From positions 402,001 to 466,000 of the forward strand of contig NZ_AP028127.1 in NCBI RefSeq assembly GCF_037076425.1: a DNA stretch of 64,000 nucleotides, written 5' to 3'. The notes beneath the pieces were generated by a model. That model ran no database searches and had not been told where the DNA came from. It saw nothing but the letters and a program-made list of their open reading frames with translations. Shown here one piece after another: positions 35,856 to 47,131 of the stretch. The stretch's first letter is position 1, and the number at the start of each line of letters is the position of its first letter. Both the position numbers and the translations under genes were made by a program. The DNA is from Turicibacter faecis (GTDB taxonomy: Bacteria > Bacillota_I > Bacilli_A > MOL361 > Turicibacteraceae).

Positions 35856-36506
35856 CGGTGATTTCCCCTTTCTAGTACATCAACGTTCATTTAATCTGAC
35901 ATTGTTTTAAGAAATCTTACCTTGTTGAATGTAAGATTAAGATTTATATTTTATACAATATATCTACATTTATGAGTGATAAGCTCTACCATTTTGGAGC
36001 AAAATACTCATCGAAAAACAAGGTCTACTCTTATAATGCCAAATTATTGATGTATTAAACGCATAATTTAAGGATATTGCTAATAATTTTTAAATTAAAG
36101 AGGGTCCATTGATAACGTTAAAATGGATGTTTTTTTGTAAACATGAGGCTTAATTCATCATGAAAAACCTCTTAATCAACGTTACTGATATAGTTTAATC
36201 CCATTTTGAAAATAAGTAAAATAGATTATTTTTATATAGATTATAAGTAAAATTTATGTAAGGGGAATCACGTGGATGAAGAAGGATCCTAGTCTTCTAA
36301 TAAAAAGAAATTCAACTTTGATTCGCATAAAAGGATTTTATATTTGATGAAACAGATTCTTGTGTTCGAAAAGAGAATTATCTTAAAGTTAAAGGTCTTA
36401 AAGAATTTTTTTTTAGATGTTCATCTAGGGGAGGCCGAATAATTCCTTTCAGAGAGTAAATCATAACTAGTTGTCATTAAATTTATCAAAGGAGAAGGTG
36501 GAAAAG
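35856..36506. other. 650-bp divergent region between bsh and the esterase
   Basis: It is AT-rich. A terminator-like hairpin TCCATT-N11-AATGGA with a T7 run (36105-36136, plus strand) has no gene before it, and a second hairpin GAGG(C)TT...AACCTC lies at ~36147-36173. On the minus strand TATATTGTATAAAAT (~35948-35965) may be the bsh promoter. No protein frame of note. Confidence 0.4.
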
Positions 36507-37358
36507 GTGATTAAATCGATTTTAATGTTAGGACAATCCAATATGGCTGGAAGAGGGTTTATTAGCGATGTTCCTCCTATTTATAATGAACGAATTCAAA
36601 TGTTGCGTAATGGAAGGTGGCAACTCATGACTGAACCCATCAATGTTGATCGACCGGTTTCAGGGATTAGCTTAGCAGGTTCATTCGCAGAGGCGTGGTG
36701 TCATGAAAATCCAAGTGAAACGTTAGGGTTAATTCCGTGTGCTGAAGGAGGAAGCGCATTAGATGATTGGGCAATTGATCAATCATTATTTAAGCATGCA
36801 CTTAGTGAGGCTAAATTTGCGATGCAAAGCAGTGAATTAATTGGTATTCTCTGGCATCAAGGAGAAAGCGATAGTTTTAATGGAAATTATAAAGTCTACT
36901 ATAAAAAATTACTTCTAATTATAGAAACGCTTCGTGAAGAGCTCGGTGCTCCAAATATCCCATTAATTATCGGAGGATTACCAGACTTTTTGGGCAAGCA
37001 AGGATTCGGGCAAAATTGTAAGGAATATGAGTTCATTAATAAAGAATTAGAGAGATTTGCGTTTAATCAAGAAAATTGTTATTTTGTAACGGCGAAGGGG
37101 TTAACTTCTAACCCGGATGGGATTCATATAGATGCTATTTCTCAAAGAAAGTTTGGAATAAGGTATTTTCAAGCCTTTTCGAAGCAGGAACATGTCCTAA
37201 CCCCACTCATTAATGAGGAAAAATTAGTAGGGCAATTAGCCGCACGCAAAAATACAAAAACCGAAAAAATTTACATAAAAACATTGGATTTTTCACTTGG
37301 GAAAATATCGTACGATGACTATCTATCCGCAGTAATGAAAATTAACTCAGAGGAATAA
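36507..37358 (+). CDS. SASA-domain carbohydrate esterase (sialate O-acetylesterase-like)
   Basis: 283 residues. The N-terminus MIKSILMLGQSNMAGRG carries the nucleophile Ser in GQSNM; WHQGESD (~130) and DGIHIDAISQ (Asp/His) complete the SGNH-like catalytic set. The family removes acetyl groups from sialic acid or xylan; no signal peptide is seen, so it probably acts on imported sugars. I chose GTG 36507 (AGGTGG upstream) because the conserved domain begins there. The ~50-residue C-terminal tail is unusual for the family. Confidence 0.8.
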   Translation: MIKSILMLGQSNMAGRGFISDVPPIYNERIQMLRNGRWQLMTEPINVDRPVSGISLAGSFAEAWCHENPSETLGLIPCAEGGSALDDWAIDQSLFKHALSEAKFAMQSSELIGILWHQGESDSFNGNYKVYYKKLLLIIETLREELGAPNIPLIIGGLPDFLGKQGFGQNCKEYEFINKELERFAFNQENCYFVTAKGLTSNPDGIHIDAISQRKFGIRYFQAFSKQEHVLTPLINEEKLVGQLAARKNTKTEKIYIKTLDFSLGKISYDDYLSAVMKINSEE

Positions 37359-37707
37359 AATCTTAAATTAAAGGAGGAAGGGATTACTTTTGATCCCTAG
37401 TCATAACATTTTAATAATCGTTAGAATGTGTGAGGAGTATGATAAATAAAGGGTGTACTGTATGAGCAATAAGAATAAAAAATAACGAAGGATTTGAATC
37501 AATCGATGGTTTAAAAATAATGATTGATAACAGACTCGCTCTAATTTCAATGGTTGTTATAGGTAGGAATATATCGAAAAAAGGTGCGATTTTATCATAT
37601 GAGGACAGTTATTTACATATGATTTGATGTAATGTCCACTTAGATGATAAATGTGTCGTTTATAGAATGGAGTGTCCAGTGGGGATCAAGTCTGGGGGGA
37701 TTTGTTG
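37359..37707. other. 349-bp intergenic region, nothing recognised
   Basis: It contains only short frames (for example an ATG at ~37461 with ten codons) and no clear terminator or hairpin. Confidence 0.4.
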
Positions 37708-38088
37708 ATGAAAAAAAATGAGAATATGATTAGTTTCGTTTTGGGAATTATTTCAGCGGTTCTATCAGGGTTAACATTTTTAATTGTCCTTTTCTTTGCA
37801 GGGCTAACTGAAGATGGGGGATTAGGATTTCAATCGATGTTAGTCATATTAGGTTTAGTTTTTAACATCCTGTCCTTAGTTTGGGCAAATTCGAACACAA
37901 AAAAAATGCGATTTGGACTCATTGTATCAGGGATATTGTACCTTTTTGGAGGAGGGTTCTTCGCTATTATTAATGCCATTTTAGCAATTATTGCGGGATG
38001 CGTTGTTAAAGTAAATAAAAAAGATGAACTAAAATTTAATGTTATGGATAAAACAATAGATTTAGGATCCATTGTTAAAGGAAAATAA
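37708..38088 (+). CDS. DUF4064-like small membrane protein
   Basis: About 126 residues with three to four membrane helices (ISFVLGIISAVLSGLTFLIVLFFAG, SMLVILGLVFNILSLVWAN, FGLIVSGILYLFGGGFFAIINAILAIIAGCVV). This pattern matches DUF4064 proteins of Firmicutes, which have no established function. ATG 37708 follows GGGGGGATTT; the frame continues upstream but without a better start. Terminator directly after. Confidence 0.7.
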   Translation: MKKNENMISFVLGIISAVLSGLTFLIVLFFAGLTEDGGLGFQSMLVILGLVFNILSLVWANSNTKKMRFGLIVSGILYLFGGGFFAIINAILAIIAGCVVKVNKKDELKFNVMDKTIDLGSIVKGK

Positions 38089-38101
38089 GCGACAGTGTGA
38101 T

Positions 38102-38136
38102 AAAAAGGGCAAAGACGTTAATCTTTGCTCTTTTTA
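38102..38136 (+). terminator. Terminator of the DUF4064-like gene
   Basis: AAAAAGGGCAAAGA-N6-TCTTTGCTCTTTTT. Confidence 0.85.
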
Positions 38137-38215
38137 GACGTTATAGGGAGATTTTTCAGTAGGATAGGCGGTCTCTCTGTTTAATAATTAGCGTCTTAAT
38201 AACATAGGAAATGAT

Positions 38216-38244
38216 TTGTTGCTTAACTTTAAAGGTGGTATAAT
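38216..38244 (+). promoter_or_regulatory. Sigma-A-type promoter of the aldo/keto reductase gene
   Basis: TTGTTG (38216-38221), 17-bp spacer, TATAAT (38239-38244). Confidence 0.75.
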
Positions 38245-38281
38245 AAGGAAATAAATAATCAGTTGAGGAAGGATGAAGAAT

Positions 38282-39100
38282 GTGTTAGCGAAGATGATTA
38301 CATTAAATAATGGTGTCAAGATGCCGATCATTGGATTTGGAACTTTCAAGGTTGAAGATGGACAGCAAACGATTGATGCGGTGAAGTGTGCACTTAGTAT
38401 GGGATATCGTCATATTGATACGGCCGCCGTGTATCAAAATGAAGAGGGTGTCGGGCAGGCTATTAAAGAGAGTGGTGTGCCACGAGAAGAAATTTTTTTA
38501 ACGAGCAAAGTGTGGAATAGTGATCAAGGATATGAATCAACCTTAAAGGCATTTGAAACGTCATTAAAAAAATTACAGACGGATTATTTAGACCTATATC
38601 TTATCCATTGGCCTAAAGCTTTAAACCGTGAAACATGGCGCGCTCTAGAAGAATTATACCGCCAAGGACGTATTCGTGCGATTGGTGTTTCGAATTTTAA
38701 AGAGCACCATCTTGAGGATTTATTAGAGGTAGCTACGGTTGTGCCAGCTGTTAATCAAGTGGAATATCATCCACGGATGATGCAAACTTCACTTGCAAAC
38801 TATTGTAAGGAAAAAGGAATCCAATTAGAAGCATGGGGACCTTTAATGCAAGGACAGGTGTTTGAGATTGATGTCTTACAACAATTAGCAAAGAAATACA
38901 ATAAAACAGTTGCTCAAATTGTGTTACGTTGGGATATTCAAAACGGTGTGGTCACGATTCCAAAATCGGTTAATGCCAGTCGAATTCAAGGAAATGCCGA
39001 TATCTTTGATTTCGAACTAACAGCGGAAGACATGGCACAAATTAACGCGCTCAATAAAGAGGAGCGTATCGGTCCAGATCCAGACCATATTACTTTTTAA
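38282..39100 (+). CDS. Aldo/keto reductase
   Basis: About 272 residues, AKR superfamily. Catalytic tetrad visible: Asp and Tyr in HIDTAAVYQNEEGVG, Lys in FLTSKVW, His in LYLIHWPK. NADPH-binding IPKSVNASRIQGN near the C-terminus. These enzymes reduce aldehydes and ketones such as methylglyoxal or sugar aldehydes; the substrate is not deducible. GTG 38282 has the better spacing to GAGGAAGG; ATG 38273 is possible. Monocistronic. Confidence 0.9.
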   Translation: MLAKMITLNNGVKMPIIGFGTFKVEDGQQTIDAVKCALSMGYRHIDTAAVYQNEEGVGQAIKESGVPREEIFLTSKVWNSDQGYESTLKAFETSLKKLQTDYLDLYLIHWPKALNRETWRALEELYRQGRIRAIGVSNFKEHHLEDLLEVATVVPAVNQVEYHPRMMQTSLANYCKEKGIQLEAWGPLMQGQVFEIDVLQQLAKKYNKTVAQIVLRWDIQNGVVTIPKSVNASRIQGNADIFDFELTAEDMAQINALNKEERIGPDPDHITF

Positions 39101-39111
39101 TTGATGAGGGC

Positions 39112-39146
39112 TAACCATTATCCGAGTGTGGGTAATGGTTTTTTTA
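39112..39146 (+). terminator. Terminator of the aldo/keto reductase gene
   Basis: AACCATTA-N12-TAATGGTT and a T run. Confidence 0.85.
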
Positions 39147-39342
39147 ATTAGTAAAGATAAATAGGCGGAGGATGAGGCGATAGACTAAGCATGTTTTAGG
39201 TCCAATTAGGTGAATTAATTGGGCAGAGGGTACAAATGATAACGGTTATAAAAAAAGGCTTACTTTTATAGAACTTCGTGCCAAAATATGATAGTATGAT
39301 ACCAGGAGTATAAAAAATAAAAGTGCATAAAGAGGAAGTTTT

Positions 39343-40059
39343 ATGTTTAATCATGAACAAATAAAAAAATTTACGGATGTCGAGATGTTAATTTACAACT
39401 ACATCTTGCAAAATGCTCAGCAAATTCGATTTATGACCATCAGAGAGTTAGCCGATGCGACACATGTATCAACATCGGCCATTATGCGATTTTGTAAAAA
39501 GTTAGATTGTGAAGGCTATGCTGAATTTAAAGTACAGTTTAAAATGTATTTAGAGGAGAAGAAGGAAAAACAACCTCTCAATGATATTTCTGAAATTACG
39601 CATTACTTTGAAACCATTCATCATGGGGAATTCGAGGAAAAGATAAATCAGGTTGCCGATATTGTGAGTGCCTCGGAACAAATTGTTTTTATTGGTGTTG
39701 GAACATCTGGAATCTTAGGTAAGTATGGAGCTCGTTATTTCTCTAATATCGGAAAGTTCAGTTATGTGATTGATGATCCCTTTTATCCGAATATAGGACA
39801 CGTGAGTGAAAGAGCAGTCGCCATTGTTTTATCCGTTTCAGGAGAAACAGAGCAAACGATAAATTTAGCGAGACATTTTTTACAGCAACGTTGCACGATT
39901 GTAAGCATTACGAATAGTACAAGTTCAACGTTGGCTAAAATGTCACACTATAACTTGTCTTACTATATGACGAGTCAAAAAAACAATAAGGAATATGATA
40001 TCACCACACAAGTTCCTGTTGTCTTTATTTTAGAGTCAATCGGTAGACGGATTAAGTAG
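39343..40059 (+). CDS. MurR/RpiR family regulator
   Basis: 238 residues. N-terminal HTH (TIRELADATHVSTSAIMRFCKKLDCEGYAEFK) and C-terminal SIS sugar-phosphate-binding domain (IVFIGVGTSGILGKYGARYF, VLSVSGETEQTINLARHF). RpiR proteins respond to phosphosugars. Directly upstream of the beta-glucoside PTS and 6-phospho-beta-glucosidase genes in the same direction, it probably controls them. AGAGGAAG precedes the ATG; a terminator separates it from the PTS gene. Confidence 0.9.
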   Translation: MFNHEQIKKFTDVEMLIYNYILQNAQQIRFMTIRELADATHVSTSAIMRFCKKLDCEGYAEFKVQFKMYLEEKKEKQPLNDISEITHYFETIHHGEFEEKINQVADIVSASEQIVFIGVGTSGILGKYGARYFSNIGKFSYVIDDPFYPNIGHVSERAVAIVLSVSGETEQTINLARHFLQQRCTIVSITNSTSSTLAKMSHYNLSYYMTSQKNNKEYDITTQVPVVFILESIGRRIK

Positions 40060-40094
40060 GTGCATACACACAGTTAGTGTCTATGCACTTTTTT
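40060..40094 (+). terminator. Terminator between the RpiR and PTS genes
   Basis: GTGCATA-N15-TATGCAC and a T6 run. Confidence 0.82.
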
Positions 40095-40127
40095 GTTGTC
40101 ACAAATTGTTTCGCATTTGGCACAAAT

Positions 40128-40142
40128 ATCAAAGCGCTGTCA
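40128..40142 (+). promoter_or_regulatory. Possible cre site before the PTS operon
   Basis: ATCAAAGCGCTGTCA fits the Bacillus CcpA consensus WTGNAANCGNWNNCW with one mismatch (C for G at position 3). Catabolite repression of a beta-glucoside operon would be expected; the call rests on this match only. Confidence 0.45.
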
Positions 40143-40240
40143 CATATGCTTATATCCCGAAATACTAATGACAGAAAGGGCTTTATTATTTAAAATATGT
40201 ATGAAACAAAGTTAGAGAATGATGTGGAGGTATATTAAAA

Positions 40241-41599
40241 ATGGCGATTGATTATGGTCAAACAGCAAAAGAGTTAATTGTTGCCCTAGGTGGGAATGAG
40301 AACATCAATAATGTAACGCACTGTGCTACACGATTACGTTTTATTTTAAATGATCACTCACATGTGAATAAAGAGACAGTTGGTAAGATTAAAGGAGTTA
40401 TTACAACGGTAGAAGCGGGGGGACAATTCCAAGTTGTGATTGGAAATCACGTGAAGGATGCCTATGAACACGTGTTAAAGTTAGTGGATATTAGTGAAGA
40501 GAATGTTTCAACATCGACTGAAAAAGTTGGAATTTTCAGCCGTATCATTGACGTGATTTCAAGTATTTTTGCCCCATTCTTATACACGTTGGCAGCGTGT
40601 GGGATTTTACAAGGAATTTTAGGCGTTTTAGTGGCTTTAGGCTGGATAGATACGGAAGGTGGAACTTATCAAGTTTTAAACTTTATTTCTTGGACAGCCT
40701 TTACCTTTTTACCTGTATTGATTTCGGTTACAGCCGCTAAAAAGTTTAAGGTAAATCAATTTATTGCGATTGTTATCGCGTGTGCACTTATTTCGCCTGA
40801 TTATAATGCCATGGTCGATAATGGAACGCAGTTAAGTTTCTTAGGCATTCAAATTCAAATGTTAAGCTATACTTCATCAGTTATCCCAGTTATTTTAGCC
40901 GTATGGGTAGCTGCATATGTTGCACGATTCTTTGAAAAAGTATTACCAACCGTGATTCGAAACTTATTTACACCAATGTTTACGATTGCTATCATGGTTC
41001 CATTTACTTTATTAGTGTTTGGACCATTTGGAGCGACAATTGGTGGAGCTATTGGAGATACTTATAACTACTTATATAATTTAAGTCCGATTGTAGCTGG
41101 AATCATTGTTGGAGGACTTTGGCAAGTACTTGTTATTTTCGGAGTTCACTGGGGAATTACACCTGTTACGGTAGGAAACTACGCCTCACTTGGTTTTGAT
41201 ACGTTTACCGCTTTACAAGCATCAGCTGTGTTTTCACAAGCAGGGGCAGCGTTTGGAGTCTTCTTTAAGTCTAAAAATAAAGAATTAAAAGAGGTTTCTT
41301 TACCAGCCGCTGTGACAGCCGTTTTTGGAATTACTGAACCTGTTGTTTACGGAGTTAACTTACGACTTAAAAAACCAATGATCTGTGGATGTATCGCGGG
41401 TGCTGTGGGTGGAGCAATTGCCGGAGCCTTCAATGCTGTATCATGGAGCTACAATATGCCGGGTATTGCAACAATTCCAGCCTTCTTTAAATCAGGTCAT
41501 ATGACGCCGTTCATTGGATTCATCATTTCAATTGTCGTTTCATTTGTACTTGGAATGGTATTAACAATGATTGTCGGATTTGATGACGAAACAAACTAA
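40241..41599 (+). CDS. PTS beta-glucoside transporter subunit IIBC
   Basis: 452 residues. The N-terminal IIB domain has the phosphocysteine at Cys28 in NVTHCATRLRF; the IIC domain (~110-450) spans the membrane and has the GITEPVVYGVNL motif. The IIA domain common in BglP is absent, so a IIA from elsewhere must phosphorylate it. It imports and phosphorylates a beta-glucoside such as cellobiose, salicin or arbutin. The 6-phospho-beta-glucosidase follows 55 bp later. Confidence 0.92.
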   Translation: MAIDYGQTAKELIVALGGNENINNVTHCATRLRFILNDHSHVNKETVGKIKGVITTVEAGGQFQVVIGNHVKDAYEHVLKLVDISEENVSTSTEKVGIFSRIIDVISSIFAPFLYTLAACGILQGILGVLVALGWIDTEGGTYQVLNFISWTAFTFLPVLISVTAAKKFKVNQFIAIVIACALISPDYNAMVDNGTQLSFLGIQIQMLSYTSSVIPVILAVWVAAYVARFFEKVLPTVIRNLFTPMFTIAIMVPFTLLVFGPFGATIGGAIGDTYNYLYNLSPIVAGIIVGGLWQVLVIFGVHWGITPVTVGNYASLGFDTFTALQASAVFSQAGAAFGVFFKSKNKELKEVSLPAAVTAVFGITEPVVYGVNLRLKKPMICGCIAGAVGGAIAGAFNAVSWSYNMPGIATIPAFFKSGHMTPFIGFIISIVVSFVLGMVLTMIVGFDDETN

Positions 41600-41642
41600 T
41601 TAAACTGATAAATAAACGATAAAGGATGACGCTAATAGATAA

Positions 41643-43085
<1,443 letters not shown>

Positions 43086-43118
43086 TATAGTTTACAAATG
43101 ATAGTTATTCAATCAGTG

Positions 43119-43152
43119 AAAAAAGGTGTTGTCAACGGACAACGCCTTTTTT
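43119..43152 (+). terminator. Terminator of the beta-glucoside operon
   Basis: AAAAAAGG(T)GTTGTC-N4-GACAAC(G)CCTTTTTT. Confidence 0.9.
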
Positions 43153-43319
43153 GTGTATTCGAAGGGGGGGATTAACCATTGAGGGGAGGAACCAGGTGCT
43201 AGTCAAACGAGGGGGGATGTGATATAATCGTGCTCATATAAAAAGCATGGGAGTATAATGGATAAAAAAGTAAGAATGAGTCGATGGTAAGTCTAGGTTG
43301 AGGGAGAGGGGAATTTCAT

Positions 43320-44078
43320 ATGAAAAAAAAGTGGGCGGTTTTTGGAATCGTCATTACCTTAATGATAGGGTATTGTCAAGTTGTTGCACAAGCAGACGTC
43401 GGGGGTTCCTTTTCAGGTGGAAGTTCGAGTAGAGGAGGCGGTGGAAGCCGTGGAGGAACAACGACCTATCACTCTTCCTCTTCAAGTTCGGCTTATGGGA
43501 GACGCTACGGTTCACAAACTTCACCGGTCGTCCTCTTTATCATCGCTGGGTTAATGGCAAGAGGGTTTTATGACCGTCCAAGAAATCGTAGAAATTTGAA
43601 AAAGGAAGGCCGGATTGCATTAGCACAGCTACGAGATGCGGATCCAACGTTTAAAGAAAGAGACTTAGTCAATACCGTACAAGAGATTTTTATCAATGTC
43701 CAAGAAGCCTGGTCGGCAAAAGATATGCGTCTGGTTGAAGACATGGAAACACCTGAGCTTTTTAGGCTTCATCAATCACAACTGGAACGCTATCGCCAAA
43801 AAAAGTGGACCCCACATGTTAAAACGAAACGAATTACCGCCGTACGCCTCGTCTCTTTTTCAGAAACAGCTAACGAATTCTCAATTGTCATTTGCTTATC
43901 AGCTCGCGTTGTTGACTATACATTAAGTCGAGACGGACTAGTGGTCGAAGGTGAAAAAAGAAAGGTTCATCGCCGAGATTACCGCTTACGCTTTAACCGC
44001 TCGAAAAAAGGGAATCAAGGTTGGCGTCTCGACGATTACCGCGAATGGATGGAAAACGAATTTATGCGCTATGATTAA
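43320..44078 (+). CDS. TIM44-like domain membrane protein
   Basis: 252 residues. A signal peptide (1-25) leads to a Gly/Ser-rich stretch (~28-62, GGSFSGGSSSRGGGGSRGG) and a membrane helix (SPVVLFIIAGLMARGF, ~68-84). The C-terminal ~150 residues are a TIM44-like domain (DPTFKERDLVNTVQEIFINVQEAWSAKDM...). Bacterial proteins of this shape are common, with unknown function; the domain may sit inside the cell after the helix. GAGAGGGG precedes the ATG. Monocistronic. Confidence 0.78.
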   Translation: MKKKWAVFGIVITLMIGYCQVVAQADVGGSFSGGSSSRGGGGSRGGTTTYHSSSSSSAYGRRYGSQTSPVVLFIIAGLMARGFYDRPRNRRNLKKEGRIALAQLRDADPTFKERDLVNTVQEIFINVQEAWSAKDMRLVEDMETPELFRLHQSQLERYRQKKWTPHVKTKRITAVRLVSFSETANEFSIVICLSARVVDYTLSRDGLVVEGEKRKVHRRDYRLRFNRSKKGNQGWRLDDYREWMENEFMRYD

Positions 44079-44187
44079 AAAGACATAAATTCCTCAGTCA
44101 TTCTCAAGTCGTTATCTAATAGAGAGGACTTGATCGAATAAAAATCACCGATATAAAACATTAAAAATAGAATAACCTGATCGATAC

Positions 44188-44231
44188 AAAAAAAGCCAGC
44201 GAGATTAAGAATAAACTCGCTGGCTTTTTTG
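44188..44231. terminator. Terminator after the TIM44-like gene
   Basis: AAAAAAGCCAGCGAG-N12-CTCGCTGGCTTTTTT, a strong symmetric stem. Confidence 0.92.
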
Positions 44232-44368
44232 CATGTAAATGAGAACTTTCTTAATGATAAAACATAGCTATTGATAACTTTTTATATAAGACATCTAATC
44301 CCATTTTCTTTCAAATATCTCTTAAAATTGTGAAAGTTTTCTTGTTTATTGTTGTTGATTGGTTAATA

Positions 44369-44402
44369 CCGACAATAATTGTCGGATGGTGAGTGTTATA
44401 AT
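44369..44402 (+). promoter_or_regulatory. Promoter with CCGACA-N5-TGTCGG palindrome, before the dynamin gene
   Basis: CCGACA (44369-44374), five bases, TGTCGG (44380-44385), eleven bases, TATAAT (44397-44402). The inner bases extend the symmetry to CCGACAAT-A-ATTGTCGG, a 17-bp perfect palindrome. Same half-sites, spacing and relation to the -10 box as before the WYL regulator at 16831. Confidence 0.75.
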
Positions 44403-44670
44403 AAAAAAGCCTATTTTTCCAAATATGATAATAATATGGCAGATAATATTATGGATATATTTTGTTATTAGAATATAAAGCAATAGGATTAAACAGAAAT
44501 TCGTCAAAGCAATAATGTAAGTTTAAAGGTGACTTATAGTAACAAATAATAGAGTGAATTTCGAATGATTATCGATATAATAGGAATTTATTAGTTTAAT
44601 CCAAAATTATATCTTTTTAATTATCATTTCCGGGCGATAAAGATCATCGCACTGATATAGAGGAGGATTT

Positions 44671-47130
44671 ATGAGTAAACAAGTATTAAAATTGAAATAT
44701 CATCCTGCAAAGAAGGAAATTGAGTTTAAACGTTTTCAATCTGGGAAAGAAAATTTTATAGCAAGAAATAGTAGATTACAGAAATACATGAATCAAAAAG
44801 GAAATTTTATTATTCAAAATCAAGGAGATAATTTTTTTAATGATATTGCTAAGGCCTTTGATGGAGAGAAAAGTGTAAAAATTGAGGTAACAACAACGGA
44901 GATAGACTATAATGACTTTGGAAAAATGGTTGAAAACTATAATAATTCGGAAAATTGCCTATGTCATTTTACCCATGAATTATCCTCAATGCTTCCTGAT
45001 ATGTCCAAAACATTTGAAAGTATTGAACGGTATGGAAAGGATTCGATTGGTATATTAAGTGACTTTAGGGACTCACTAACGTTATTCAAATTTAAGACTG
45101 ATGATGTTCAGAAGAGCGTATTAAAGTTAGATAGAGAAATAAAATCTCGAATAGATGAAGTTAAATGTAAAATTAAAAATTTAAATGATAATAAGGTCAA
45201 TTTATGTTTTACAGGCGTATACAGTTCTGGGAAATCGACGCTCATTAATGCTTTATTAGGTTATAAGATATTACCAGAAAGCATTAAATCTGAAACCGCT
45301 AAGATGATTGAAATTTCTAGTCCTGTAGCTGGTGAAAATGTCAGTCTTAAGTTTAAGATAGCCGAAGAGTTTTCACGTCTAGAATGGAATGAAAACGAAA
45401 GATGCTTTGAATTTGTTAATGGTCCTCAAGAGTGTGACATCCGAACGCAATTACAAAGCCTTTTAAATGATTTACAGAGTGAAGGTATCGAACAATATAC
45501 TCAAATTTATGAAATTTTAAAGGTTTTAAACTCGGGTAAAGAGATTTCAAAATATATTTCGTCAACTATTGAGGTGTTTTTTCCAATTTCTTTAGATAAT
45601 GAGAATATACAATTTAAAATCTTTGATACCCCAGGCTCAGACAGCAATTGTCCTGAACATAAAGTCGCATTGAGAAAGGCTTTAGAGGAACAAACCCAAT
45701 CTATTTTGATTTTTGTAACAACTCCAGATAGATTAGAGGGTACGGGAAATAACAGCTTATTAATGGATTTAATGGAAGTAGACCAAAGTAGTACGACAAG
45801 TATTGATATGGCACGTTCGTTATTTATTATAAATAAGGCTGAAACAATTGACTCAGTAGAGCGTGAAATGCTTCAAAATGAGGAGATTAAAAGTCAAAGT
45901 AAAACAATTAAACTTAGCGAAAGTAAACTATTCTTTTTATCCGCTAAAAATGCGTATGCAGCAAAGAGTAAAATAAATGGTACAGCTGATAAAAGAGAAA
46001 TTCAAATTATCAAGAAAAATATCCCTGATGATGAAGAAGATCTACTATATCGCCAAAATAGGTCAGCTCATTCACAGTTTGCAACGAATAAATTAATAGA
46101 ACTGTGTGACGGCGCACTTCGAATGGCGGAGGAGATGGATAAAGGTGAGAATATTGTTTTTGTAAGTTCAGGAATGTATGCACTTGAAAATGAAATTCAT
46201 CAATTCGCAGAAAGACATGCGTCATCTGTTAGAGCTTTTGCTATTATAGATTGTATGGATAAAGTAGTGACGAATTTATCACAAAAATCAGAAAGTTTAA
46301 GAAAAGCTAACCAACAATCTATTGATAATATCGATGATCTGATTAAGAATTTTAATGATTTTTTAATTTGTGCTATTGAGAGCAAGAAAAACGAGGCTTT
46401 ACGACAATTAGATGAAGAAAAAAATAGTGGTGGAAGATTAGCTATTTCTTTAGGAATTACTGCTGAAAACTTTGAGACCAGTGTAGTCAATCCGGTAAGA
46501 CAAGAAATAAAAAAGAAATTATCACGCTGGCTTCCCGTATCTGGAAAAATAAAAATGAAAGGAGGGGACGGTGAAGAAATAAGGGAAACGATTAATCCAT
46601 TAATAGAGGAATTTTATAACAGATGTATTTTAAATCACAACAGATTAATAGAAGAAAAACAAACAGAGTTTATCGAGGCGATTAAAGATATTATTCGTCA
46701 AAACGGTGATATTGATGAAGAAGTAAAGCGCTATATGTTAGATACCTCTGTTCCACATATTGATATAAATAACCTAACTAATTGGAATGAAGTATATGAG
46801 CGTAATGTTATGGAGCGTAAGAGATTTTTTATTAAAACTAAGCGCCTAGATAAGGAAAGCTTATTAAACGATATTGAACAGGAGCTATCTCAAAAATTAG
46901 AAAATTTATTTGACTGTTTTATAGAAAACTATTCGAATAACTTGGAAAGTATAATGGATCATCTAAAGTTACATTTTTCTAATAACCTTGATAGATATTC
47001 ATTGAAGTTAAAATCAATGAATGTAATTAAGGATGAAAGAAAGCAGTTAGGTGAAGAAATGTATAAAATAGTAGGCCGATTAAAACAATGTGAGAAAGAA
47101 ATAGATGGACTGATTTGGGAGGCACAGTAG
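44671..47130 (+). CDS. Dynamin-like GTPase
   Basis: 819 residues. GTPase motifs in order: G1 GVYSSGKST (182-190), G3 DTPG (319-322), G4 NKAE (388-391, in place of NKxD). G2 would be the conserved Thr in SETAKMIEI (~209-216). Helical regions before (~100-175) and after (~500-819, coiled-coil rich) suit a dynamin-like stalk. No transmembrane segment is seen, so membrane binding would need a partner; the next gene encodes a tail-anchored protein. Bacterial dynamins remodel membranes or act in phage resistance. First gene of a tight five-gene operon; AGGAGGATTT before the ATG. Confidence 0.88.
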   Translation: MSKQVLKLKYHPAKKEIEFKRFQSGKENFIARNSRLQKYMNQKGNFIIQNQGDNFFNDIAKAFDGEKSVKIEVTTTEIDYNDFGKMVENYNNSENCLCHFTHELSSMLPDMSKTFESIERYGKDSIGILSDFRDSLTLFKFKTDDVQKSVLKLDREIKSRIDEVKCKIKNLNDNKVNLCFTGVYSSGKSTLINALLGYKILPESIKSETAKMIEISSPVAGENVSLKFKIAEEFSRLEWNENERCFEFVNGPQECDIRTQLQSLLNDLQSEGIEQYTQIYEILKVLNSGKEISKYISSTIEVFFPISLDNENIQFKIFDTPGSDSNCPEHKVALRKALEEQTQSILIFVTTPDRLEGTGNNSLLMDLMEVDQSSTTSIDMARSLFIINKAETIDSVEREMLQNEEIKSQSKTIKLSESKLFFLSAKNAYAAKSKINGTADKREIQIIKKNIPDDEEDLLYRQNRSAHSQFATNKLIELCDGALRMAEEMDKGENIVFVSSGMYALENEIHQFAERHASSVRAFAIIDCMDKVVTNLSQKSESLRKANQQSIDNIDDLIKNFNDFLICAIESKKNEALRQLDEEKNSGGRLAISLGITAENFETSVVNPVRQEIKKKLSRWLPVSGKIKMKGGDGEEIRETINPLIEEFYNRCILNHNRLIEEKQTEFIEAIKDIIRQNGDIDEEVKRYMLDTSVPHIDINNLTNWNEVYERNVMERKRFFIKTKRLDKESLLNDIEQELSQKLENLFDCFIENYSNNLESIMDHLKLHFSNNLDRYSLKLKSMNVIKDERKQLGEEMYKIVGRLKQCEKEIDGLIWEAQ

Positions 47131-47131
47131 A

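Larger units (their letters stand above)
44079..44670. other. 592-bp region upstream of the dynamin/HerA operon
   Basis: It contains a terminator (44188-44231), the palindromic promoter at 44369-44402, then ~270 bp of very AT-rich 5' leader with a small hairpin GCGAT-N7-ATCGC (~44633-44649) just before the ribosome site. The long leader could be a regulatory target. No other gene seen. Confidence 0.55.
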